Shown: piece by piece, positions 1-9,209 of the stretch
Layout: every line of letters starts with the position of its first letter
Numbering within the stretch: the first letter of the stretch is position 1
Origin: Cryptomeria japonica
Lineage: Eukaryota > Streptophyta > Pinopsida > Cupressales > Cupressaceae
Reading direction: 5' to 3'
Assembly: GCF_030272615.1 (NCBI RefSeq)
Contig: NC_081412.1
Coordinates: 103,966,796 to 104,024,795 of the forward strand
Length of the DNA: 58,000 nucleotides
The notes under the pieces: generated by a model
Databases searched by the model: none
What the model was told of the DNA's origin: nothing
The model's input: only the letters and a program-made list of their open reading frames with translations
Made by a program: the position numbers and the translations under genes

Positions 1-2604
1 TGAGAATGCTATGTGTCGAGGATGCCAAATCGGTAAGATGACAAGATCAAGCTTTACAAGTAAGTCCTACAATTCTAAGGGAATTTTAGATCTTGTGCAC
101 ACTGATCTTTGTGGTCCTATGAAAGTTCAAAGTTATTATGGTGATAAATATTTCATATTATTTGTGGATGATTATTCAAGGATGATGTCAGTTATGTTTT
201 TAAAAGAAAAATCAGAAGCTTTTCAAATGTTTAAATGGTACAAGGCAAGAGTTGAAAATGAAACAGGAAGACAACTGAAATATCTTAGATAAAATAAAGG
301 AGGAGAGATTACCTTTGATGAGTTCAACTTATTCTGCAATGATCATGGTATAAAAAGACAAGTCTCTACACTAAGAACTCCATAGCAAAATGGGATAGCT
401 GAGAGAAGAAACAGATCTATTGTGGATTGTGCTAGAACCCTGATGATTGAAAAGAAAGTGCCACAAACATTTTGGAGAGGAGCAATAAGCACAATAGTTT
501 ACACCCTGAACTGAGTACAACTGAAGAAAGGAAGTTTGAAGACACCATATGAAATCTAGTATGACAAGAAACCTAATGTAAGTTACTTTAAAATCTTTGG
601 AAGTAGATGCTATGTACACAAAGATGATAGAAATGGAAAGTTTGATCAAAAAAGTGAAGAAGGAACATTTCTTGGTTATTCTTCTAGAAGTAAAGCATTT
701 AAATGTCTGGTCAAATCATCTAACAAAATAGTAGAAAATGCAAATGTGAAAATTGGTGAATTTGTAGAAAGAAATGATGAAGGAAACTCAAAAGAACCAG
801 AAGATTATGAAGGATTGTATATGTTCAACCGAGAAGTCCTACTAAGAAAATTGCTGAAGGAAATGAAGAGGATATTCAGTTACCAAGTAATGAAGAAGAT
901 CATACAGAGCCTACCGAGCCTGTATTAGCCAAGTATGTCAGAAGGAATCATGCATCAAGTCAAATTATAGGAGATAAAGATGATCTAGTGATGACAAGGA
1001 ACAAACTGAGATAGAACACATGTTTGATATCTGAATTTGTACCGAGAATAGTGAAAGAGGCATTTAATAGTAAAGATTGGGTAAATGCTATGATAGAAGA
1101 GATTGATCAAATCAAGAAGAATGACACATGGACACTAGTCCCAAGACCGAAGGACAAAAATGTAATCAGTACAAAGTGGATTTTTAGAAACAAGCTAAAT
1201 GAAAAAGGTGAGGTCATTCAAAATAAAGCAAGACTAGTTTGCAAAGGTTATGATCATGAAGAGGGAATTGATTATGGTGAGACTTTTGCACCTGTTGTAA
1301 GACTTGAAGGAGTAAGAACATTGTTGACATATGCTGCTTACAAGAAATTCAAAGTATATCAAATGGATTTCAAATCTGCATTTCTGAATGGTATATTAGA
1401 AGAAGAAGTTTATATTGTACAACCTGAAGGATTTGTTGAAGACAAGAATAAAGATCAGGTATGTAAATTGAAAAAAGCTTTATATGGTCTGAAACAAGCA
1501 CCTAGAGCATGGTATGAGAGATTTCACTCTTATTTAATCAAGATTGGTTTTATAAGGACAAGTGAAAACAACAATATGTAAATGAAGAATGATGAAAATG
1601 GAATACTGGTCTCAGCCATATTTGTTGATGACATTATATTTTGTGGAAATGATTCTCTATGTAAGAACTTTAGAAATGAAATGTGCAAAGAATTTGAGAT
1701 GTCATTAATTGGTGAGATAAAGTATTTTATAGGTTTATAGATACTGCAAATGAAAGATGATATTTTCATTACTCAATCCAAGTACATAAAGGAAATCTTG
1801 AAGAAATTTGGAATGGAGGATTCAAAACTAGTAAGTACTCCTATTACTACCAACTATAAACTATCAAAGAATGATGAATCTGCATCTGTTGATGAGACAC
1901 ATTACTGATCCATGATTGGGAAGCTACAATATGTTATTCACAGTAGGATAGACATAGCACATGCAGTAGGTATAGTTGCAAGATTTTCTGTAGATCCCAA
2001 GGAAACACACATGACAACAATCAAGAGAATTTTCAGATACTTGAAAGGTACTGAGGATTATGGCTTAGTATATTAGAAAGGAAATGAGTTTGATTTAAAA
2101 GTGTATACTAATGCTGATTGGGCAGGCAACATTGATGACAGAAAAAGAACAAGTGGAGGATCTTTCTTTTTAGGAGAAACAATAGTGAGTTAGCTTAGCA
2201 AGAAACAAGGATGTGTTTCACAGTCAACAACAGAAGCTGAGTATGTTGTTGCAGCACTGAATTGTACCAATATAGCATGGATCAAACAACTGTTGGAAGG
2301 TATAAATGAGAAAGTTACCGAGCTAGTAACTATATTCTGTGACAATACTAGTGCTATTAACATTTCAAAGAATCCTGTTATGCACTCTAAGACAAAGCAC
2401 ATCTCTATCAAATGTCACTATCTTAGAGAAGAAGCTCAAGAGAAGAAAGTGGTGTTGGAGTATGTTAGCACAAAGGAACAAATAGTAGATATCTTCACCA
2501 AGCCACTACCAAGGGACAGTTTTGAGTATCTCAGAAGCAAGTTAGGGGTCCTACCCCTATCTTCTACTCTTTCACTGAGTTCGGTGAAAGTATCAATTCA
2601 ATGA
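1..2604 (+). pseudogene. copia-1 pol remnant (integrase, RT, RNase H)
   Basis: Translated pieces give a GAG-pre-integrase zinc motif (CRGCQIGKM at the start), the integrase core with DLCGP and FVDDYSR near 100-180, and NGIAERRNRS near 390-420. RT follows from about 1024 ([28 protein letters not shown]), with the catalytic FVDD at 1621-1632. RNase H lies at about 2050-2560 (YTNADWAG, TEAEYV, CDNTSAI, KHISIKCHYLRE, DIFTKPLP). The normal family order is therefore kept. Stops interrupt it at 383, 557, 1012, 1579, 1738, 2074 and 2191 among others. The RNase H motif usually read as TDADW has become TNADW, losing the Asp. There is no intact long frame, so this copy cannot supply enzyme. Confidence 0.92.
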
Positions 2605-2902
2605 CTCTACAAAATATCTTTTAGGAGTTGATGCTGATTTACACACTTTAGAATGTTTTCTAAAGGTGTGCAGGAAACAATAACAAGGAACAAGAATTCA
2701 AGACATAATGCTCTGACCGAGACCAAGTTGAAACATAACAACAAGGAATTCACTTCTCAGTGGAAGAAATCATGTTTTAGTTCTTTTACTTTTTTGGCAT
2801 TGCTGTCAAAGGGGGAGAAGTCTAATGACACAGGGAGAGCATTTTAGAATCTCACAGCAATCCGAATCAATTAGGTCAAACCAATTGGTTTTGCCATCAA
2901 TG
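2605..2902 (+). other. copia-1 3' untranslated region with an internal purine tract
   Basis: This non-coding stretch lies between the pol stop and the 3' polypurine tract. It contains a second purine run (aaagggggagaag, 2808-2820) about 95 bases upstream of the true PPT. The corresponding region of copia-2 (8836-9209) aligns with it and keeps the same run. Confidence 0.7.
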
Positions 2903-2916
2903 CCAAAGGGAGAGAT
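2903..2916 (+). other. copia-1 polypurine tract
   Basis: The purine run ccaaagggagagat lies directly before the LTR start TGTTGG at 2917. This is the expected site of plus-strand DNA priming. Confidence 0.85.
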
Positions 2917-4416
2917 TGTTGGCATTATAACAGATAATAAGAGATTGTTGGCATTTCAATTAGGATATTGAGAAGGTTGTTGATGATTATGGATATAACT
3001 GATTAAGGATGTTTACTGTCTTAATATTATTATTTTGTCATTGATTTCAAGAAATTGATTTTCTAATTCAGTATGATGTTGCCATATCTTAAGAAGTATG
3101 ATTCAATGAGTATAAAGATGTTGGTAAAAGACACAGAAAGATTGTGATGAATAAGGGGAGAAATAAGATATTCAATGGGCAACTATTACCAAGTTAGACA
3201 ATGATGAGATCATGATGTTTAGATTGTTTTGATATCCTACATATGTTGTTGATTGTAAGGTTAATACTATACTATGTTACCAAGCAAAGAACCTAGTCAT
3301 TTAACCCTAAGGCTATCGCTATTGGTTAATGAAGGCGGAATGTCTACTGAGTGAAGTTTAGTATTTACTTAGTTGCAACCAAGCTATAATAGAATGCGTT
3401 AAATGATTAAAAGAGTTATTTAATGAAGGAAGCTAATGAGCTAGATTTGATTAAATGATTGGTATGTCATGCATGAAGCTTGTTAAGGATCTATGGTAAA
3501 GAAAGATGGACAGAAAGATCTACAGCTCAGATTGAACCGCAATACCTTAGCACAAGTTCTAAGAAATGTATGTAAGTTCCAAGGCAAGGTAAAATGTTTT
3601 CAAATCGAAGGATACATTGAACCTAGTCAAGTTTGAAGATCTGATGGCTATGATTGATCATGGGATATGTGATCAAGGAGATTCAGTGGTTAGCAAATTG
3701 TTTATAAATAAGGAATTGTTGATAAACAATGTATGCGGGCAAGTGTAAACACAAGGATGCTACATAGTGATTACCAAGCACAGAAGATTGAAGACTTGTT
3801 TGATTACCAAAGTATAGAGCCCAGCAGAGGGACAAGATAAGTCCTATGACTAGATTGTATTGAGCAAATAAGAATCTACTTTAGCATTTTTGATGTGAAG
3901 TTGCAGATATATTTTATTACTATTATTTTGTGAAGTGATAGAAAATCTCTTAACCGAGTGGACTTAACAGTCTTATTTGTAAAACCCTCTAGCAAGCTGA
4001 CATTCTGATTGAGTGTTTGAAACCCTTTAACAAGGTCACCTCTAACAAGGTGAAGATCCTAACAGATCTAAGGGAAATCCCTTAACCGGGTCACATCTAG
4101 CAATGTGTTTATAATCTTTAACAAGATTTGCTTTTAACTCAGCATACTCTAGAATAGTATATTTCTTAGTGGGTCTGAAATCCCATAGTGGTTTTTCCCT
4201 ATTTGGGTTTCCACGTTAAATCTGGTGTTATGAGTGTTATGATGTTTATATGCTTATGAGTTTGCATGTTTAGCAATTTTGGTTATATTGCTGAAGTATA
4301 TGTTACCGAGGTTGAATCTCTTGTTTTTATGGAAGATTAAGTTTGTATGATTCACCCCCCCCTCTCAGCTTGTTAGCTATTGGCATTTGTACTTACATTA
4401 AGTATCAGAACTCTCA
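2917..4416 (+). repeat. copia-1 3' LTR (1500 bp)
   Basis: It begins TGTTGGCATTATAACAG and ends AGTATCAGAACTCTCA, a TG...CA LTR. It aligns along its length with the two LTRs of copia-2 (7326-8821 and 13393-14907, minus strand). A TATA-like box (tataaata) sits at 3703-3710, and a GATTCA plus C8 tract at 4349-4362, near the 3' end, is shared with the other copia LTRs of the window. Confidence 0.92.
3703..3710 (+). promoter_or_regulatory. TATA-like box in copia-1 LTR
   Basis: The sequence tataaata lies about 700 bases before the LTR 3' end. It is conserved at the same place in both copia-2 LTRs (8027-8034 and 14090-14097 on the minus strand), which fits a core promoter at the U3/R boundary. The start site itself is not visible. 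Confidence 0.5.
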
Positions 4417-4429
4417 GAAAAGGGTGAGA

Positions 4430-4680
4430 GACTCGACAGAGAGAGAAGTGTGAGGGGGAGAGAGATGAGATAGAACTCAAGGGAGATAATTAGGGGTCAA
4501 AATAGACAGAGGTAGTGATGGGGGAAGGAAGACGAGAGAGAGAGGAAAAGAAGAGAGCCATGCATGTATACAAACATATATACGTATATCTATATAAATA
4601 TATGTATATATAAGTATAGATATGCATATATACATACATAAACACATATTATATATCTATGTTTATACATATGTGTAGTA
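4430..4680. repeat. GA-rich then TA/CA-rich microsatellite
   Basis: From 4430 to 4560 the plus strand is dominated by GAGA-type purine repeats. From about 4565 to 4680 it becomes an imperfect ATAT/ACAT simple repeat. No coding sense is visible. Confidence 0.8.
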
Positions 4681-4757
4681 AATTCTAAGTTTACAAGCAT
4701 ATATTATTATGTCTTCATAACCCATACAGGTTTTGTGAAACACAAAATAATGGTTTT

Positions 4758-4791
4758 AGTTCTACATAACCCATATGGGTTATGTAGAACT
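4758..4791. repeat. 34-bp perfect palindrome
   Basis: The left arm agttctacataacccat is followed without a spacer by its exact reverse complement, centred between 4774 and 4775. Weaker partial copies of the same words (gttatggagaactgtgaatag, with aaacccgtgtg nearby) follow at 4828-4875. Confidence 0.95.
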
Positions 4792-5017
4792 GTGAATAGT
4801 ACTATTTGTTTTTCAAAATCTGTGCAGGTTATGGAGAACTGTGAATAGTAATTTTTGTTTTCCAAAACCCGTGTGTGTTTTGGCTTGGTAAGAGGGTTGT
4901 AAAATGACCCTAAGGCTTGAAAGCCCATTTTCTCCCCATTTTTGTCCCTTTACAGATTTTTTCATTTTCCAACATGATTTATCGACTTCATTGCCATTAG
5001 GTTTACAAATGATCAAG

Positions 5018-5644
5018 TGGGTATCTCTAAAATTACCACCATAATCTCACACATCTTCTTAGTTTTTTGACCATATAATTTTTTCTATTTTTGGACAACA
5101 TTAGCATAGTAAACTTTGATTTTCTTTATGAATGCCTTGATAGTCCTCATAGACATATGTCTACCATTTTTGTAATAAATTTTGATATACTTGACCAAAT
5201 TCAAAATAAATTACATATTATTGTTCTAAACTAGATTTAATACACTTTAAAAAAAAACAAGTTTCAATTTTTGATTATTTTGATGAAAGTTATGCCCATT
5301 GCACAAACATGTACCAAATTTTTCAGGATGCAGTCAGTTCAAAAAAAAAAAAAAAGTACTCAACGAAAAATTACAAAAAAATACACAACTTCTAGATCTC
5401 ACTCTTACCTATCATCCTACCAAAGGGTTTTTAAAAATACTAAATCTAACTATATATTTTGTGCAGCCCATGAAATCAACTATGTTATGTTTTTCTGAAA
5501 AAATCAGGAACAATTTTTTGTGCGCAAGAGGTTTGACCCTCTTCATATTATCCAAGTTTTAATAACTTTAGTATTTTAGAAACTAGATTCAGAGCACTAC
5601 AATTATTATTGTTTTCTCAACTCGTAGTTTTTAGTGCATGACCT
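5018..5644. other. AT-rich intergenic DNA, no gene seen
   Basis: It is AT-rich with homopolymer runs (A at 5341-5355). The short open frames here are low in complexity and have no recognisable motif. Confidence 0.6.
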
Positions 5645-6187
5645 TCAAATATCTCTTTGAAGTTCAGGTTTACCTATTTTCAGAAGAAAAAAATGGCCAC
5701 TTATACCCCCCTTTTTGTTCACCATCTTGGTGCACTTACCCTGATAGATAAATAAGCTACAAAATTTACTATCAAGGGTGAGGTAGCACATGATAACCTC
5801 TGAGACCTCCCACCACGAATTCAGAAGAGAGGTTTTCTCCCACCCACCATCCTTATTCTTCCTAACCTTCTCCCTTTCTTTCGGCAAGAAAAATGTTTCC
5901 ATGGCTACTATCACATATTTCTTATCCTTGTAGAATTTGGTCCCCTCAATCAGAGTGTTGGACACCTTAGCCACCAGCTCCTCATTAACCTCTAGCTCCA
6001 TACCATAGACACAAAGTATACTGTCCTTCCACCCATGAACAAAGGCCTTAGTAACAAGGGCATCAACTTCATGTAGAGTCTCGATATAACCAATCAAACC
6101 CCCCATTGAAAGTTCTTTCCATACTAGTTCATTATTCCACCATTTTTCATAGACCATGGGCTCCAAACGCTTCCTATCTCCTCCCAT
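5645..6187 (-). CDS. unrecognised 180-aa ORF, probably repeat-derived
   Basis: An open frame starts at an ATG (MGGDRKRLEPMVYEKWW) and runs 180 codons. I do not recognise the family with certainty. Visible features are an aromatic N-terminal motif (YEKWWNNELVW), a conserved-looking GGLIGYIE..HEVDALVTKAFVHGWKD block, a short acidic helix and a lysine-rich middle. The last part (about residues 135 to 180) looks like read-through rather than a fold. It lies just downstream of an RNase H relic on the same strand and is surrounded by repeats, so a retroelement origin is likely. Plant-mobile-domain-like or Gag-like proteins are alternatives I cannot separate by eye. Confidence 0.4.
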   Translation of the reverse strand: MGGDRKRLEPMVYEKWWNNELVWKELSMGGLIGYIETLHEVDALVTKAFVHGWKDSILCVYGMELEVNEELVAKVSNTLIEGTKFYKDKKYVIVAMETFFLPKEREKVRKNKDGGWEKTSLLNSWWEVSEVIMCYLTLDSKFCSLFIYQGKCTKMVNKKGGISGHFFLLKIGKPELQRDI

Positions 6188-6384
6188 TGTATAAAAATCT
6201 CAATTGTTAACAACCTGCAACACAATTAAATAGAGTTGAGCTAAACTAGATAGAAACAATTAAAAAAGCCACTAGAAAGTTCGGCTTTCCCCTCATAAAA
6301 GAAGTACTACCTAGGACACCTTGGAAAACATCATACTCCATCATTTTGAAAAACCCCTTGAGCTTCAAATGCATCATAATCATT

Positions 6385-6736
6385 TCAGAGAAAGGTAAGA
6401 AGATCCACTGGGATTTGATCATAAATTTTCCAAACTTTCCTACTTGGCAAGCCGAACCCAATGTTGGCCAAATTATTTGCAACCTTATTACCTTCACAGT
6501 AGACATTTGAAACTTTAAATTCATCAAATTCCTTGAGAAGTATTAGGCCATCTTCAATAATATGTTTAATCGACCAACTACGGGAGGAGGAGCCCGTTAA
6601 ACAATTAATGATGTTTAGGGAGTCACATTCCAGCTAGACCCTTCTCAAACTTTTCTCTTTTGCCAATTTGATCCCAACATAGGCTGCAAAGGCCTCAATA
6701 AAGTGGTAAGTACTGTTGGTGTTGAGCCTGAGTTGC
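6385..6736 (-). pseudogene. RNase H-like domain relic (RVT_3 type)
   Basis: Read on the minus strand in one frame, this stretch gives TNSTYHFIEAFAAYVGIKLA, then LECDSLNIINCL about 30 residues later, then YCEGNKVANNLANIGF. This matches the E...D...(R/G)xxNxxA(D/N)xLA pattern of the RNase H domain at the end of plant LINE-type polyproteins and related host-like copies. One in-frame stop precedes LECDS and the frame ends at 6385-6387. The first catalytic Asp region (DGS) upstream is not recognisable. Whether the source was a LINE or a free RNase H-like gene cannot be told. Confidence 0.65.
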
Positions 6737-7162
6737 ATATTGAATTATTATCACCAAGACAATAAGGAGAGAAATTATACTTTAATACAACATTCATCAT
6801 AGGTCTAATATAGCTAAAACCAATTTCCATTATGATTCTCATGATGAGGACAACCCTAAAATTTAAGTACCCAATAAACAATTGAAGAATATAGATAATA
6901 ATTTGGAAGGCTTTAGATAATTTATGAGTACAAAATACTTGGTTGTAGAGGTTGTTCATTTGATTGAGAATACAAGGAGATTGATACAAGGTGACTACAT
7001 GGTGTGGATATTTTAGGTAGTATAACTCACATAGTGGATGAAAATACTATGATAATAGTTGTTTGTGTAGAAGTTCTTAGATAAATAGCTCCTCAAAATA
7101 AAGTTGAGAGGTAAGTATCAATAATCACAAAAATACTTTTTATTTGTAATTTACTTCCTCTA
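6737..7162. other. no recognisable gene
   Basis: AT-rich sequence between the RNase H relic and the gypsy gag scrap. Short frames on both strands have no motif I recognise. Confidence 0.5.
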
Positions 7163-7325
7163 TGATGCATACAACTATACAAATGGTATTTCTATCTATT
7201 CTTGTTCTAGGCCTAATCCTATTAACCAACATACCTATGTTTCACCCTCCTCCACTCCTCTTTTTTCTTCTCAAAATGCTCACCAATCTTCTCCACTCCT
7301 CACTTACAACAATGTACCACCTACC
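7163..7325 (+). pseudogene. left part of a gypsy gag fragment split by copia-2
   Basis: A proline/serine-rich reading (HPPPLLFFLL in one frame, YVSPSSTPLFSSQNAHQ in another) abuts the copia-2 insertion. It is the same compositional type as the Pro/Ser-rich region before the Gag domain of gypsy-A. It ends in the target duplication ctacc and should be read together with 14908-15345. It is too short to assign on its own. Confidence 0.45.
7321..7325. repeat. copia-2 target site duplication, left
   Basis: The five bases ctacc directly precede the element and recur directly after it at 14908-14912. Confidence 0.85.
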
Positions 7326-8821
7326 TGATAGTTCTGATACTTAATGTTAAGTACTAATACCAAGCTAATTAGATGAGAGGGGGGGGGGGTGAATCATACA
7401 AACTTAATCTTCCATAAAAACAACAGATTCAACATCGATAACATATACTTCAGTAATATAACCAAAACTGCTAAATAGGCAAACTCAAAAGCATATAAAC
7501 ATCATAAAACTCATAACACCAGATTTAATGTGGAAACCCAAATAGGGTAAAACCACTATGGGATTTCGGACCCACTAAGAAATATACTCTTCTAGAGTAT
7601 GCTCGGTTAAAAGCAAATCCTGTTAAAGATTACAAACACATTGCTAGATGTGATCCAGTTCAGGGATTTCCCTCAGATCTGTTAAGATCGTCACCTTGTT
7701 AGAAGTGACCTTGTTAAACGATTTCAAACACTCAATCAGAATGTCACCTTGCTAGAGGGTTTTACAAATAATACTGTTAAGTCCACTCGGTTAAGAGATT
7801 TTCTGTCACTTCACAAAATAACTGTAATGAAAATATATCTGCAACTTCACATCTAAAATGCTAAAGCAGATTCTTATTTTCTCAGTACAATAGGACTTAT
7901 CTTGTTCATCTACTGGGCTCTATACTCTATTATTCAAATAGGTCTTCAAGCTTCTGTGCTCAGTAAAAACTATGTAGCATCCCTGTGCATACACTTGCCC
8001 GCATACATTGTTTATCAACAGTTCCTTATTTATAAACAATTTGCCAACCGCTTAATCTCCTTGATCACATATCCCATGATCAATCATAGCCATCAGATCT
8101 TCAATCTTGACTAGGCTCAATGTATCCTTCGATCTGAAAATGTTTTACCCCACCTTGGAACTTGCATACATTTCTTGGAACTTGTGCTAGGGTATTGTAG
8201 TTCAATCTGAGCTATAGATCTTCTTGCCAATTTTTCTTTACCAAAGATTCTTTAACAAACTTCATGCATGACATACCAATCATTTAATTAGTTCTAGCTC
8301 ATTAGCTTCCTTCATTAAATAATGCTTTTATTCATTCAATGCATCTTGTTATTACTCGGTTGCAACTCGGTAAATACTAAACTTTACTCGATAGACATTC
8401 TGCCTTCATTAACTGATAGTGATAACCTTAGGGTTTACCGACTAGGTTCTTTGCTCGGTAACATAGTATAGTATTAACCTTACAATCAACAACATATGTA
8501 GGATATCAAAACAATCTAAACATCATGATCTCATCATTGTCTAACTCGGTAATAGTTGCCCATTGAATAACTTATTCCTCCCCTTATTCATCACATTCTT
8601 TCTGTGTCTTTTACCGACATCTTTATACTCATCAAATCATACTTCTTAAGATATGGCAACATCATACTAAATTAGAAAATCAATTTCTTGACATCAATGA
8701 TAAAATAATAATATTAAGACAGTAAACATCCTTGATTTGTTATATCTATAATCATCAACAGCCTTCTCAATATCCTTATTGAAATGCCAACAATCTCCCT
8801 TTGTCTGTTACAATACCAACA
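7326..8821 (-). repeat. copia-2 3' LTR (1496 bp)
   Basis: On the plus strand it runs from tgatagttctgatactt to gttacaataccaaca. It pairs with 13393-14907. A run of 12 G at 7379-7390 corresponds to the C-tract near the LTR 3' end, and a TATA-like box lies at 8027-8034 (minus strand). It lacks the 23-bp duplication found in the other LTR. Confidence 0.94.
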
Positions 8822-8835
8822 ATCTTCCCCTTTGA
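8822..8835 (-). other. copia-2 polypurine tract
   Basis: On the minus strand the bases aaaggggaagat directly precede the LTR start TGTTGG. Confidence 0.85.
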
Positions 8836-9209
8836 AATTGATGGCAAAACCAATCGATTTGACCTAACTAATTCAGACTACTGTGAGATTCTGAAATGCT
8901 AAAATGCTCTCCCCCTATCATCAGTCTTCTCCGCCATACATTAGTCTTGTCATCTTTTCTTTAGTTCTTCTCCCCCTTTGACAACAATGCCAAAAAGTAA
9001 AGAACTAAAACATAATTTCTTCCTGTATGAAGTGATTTCCTACTATTATGTGTCAACTTAGTCTCAGTCAGAGCATTTTGTCTTGAATTCTTGTTCCCTA
9101 TTATTGTTTCTTGCACACCTTTAGAAAACATCCTAAAGTGTGTAAATCAGCATCAACTCCTAAAAGATATTCTGTAGAGTCATCGAATTGATGCTTTCAA
9201 CGAACTCGG
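8836..9209 (-). other. copia-2 3' untranslated region
   Basis: Non-coding, and aligned with 2605-2902 of copia-1. It keeps the internal purine run (plus-strand ctccccctttg near 8970-8980). Confidence 0.7.

Larger units (their letters stand above)
1..4416 (+). mobile_element. copia-1: Ty1-copia LTR retrotransposon, 5' part outside window
   Basis: The window opens inside the integrase region of a plus-strand copia element and runs through reverse transcriptase, RNase H, a 3' untranslated stretch, a polypurine tract and a complete 3' LTR that ends in CA at 4416. The domain order IN-RT-RNaseH is that of Ty1-copia. The sequence is the same family as the minus-strand element at 7326-14907, since coding and LTR sequences align throughout. 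The 5' LTR, gag and protease lie to the left of the window, so the target duplication cannot be checked; the five bases after the LTR are gaaaa. Many stop codons make this copy non-functional. Confidence 0.93.
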
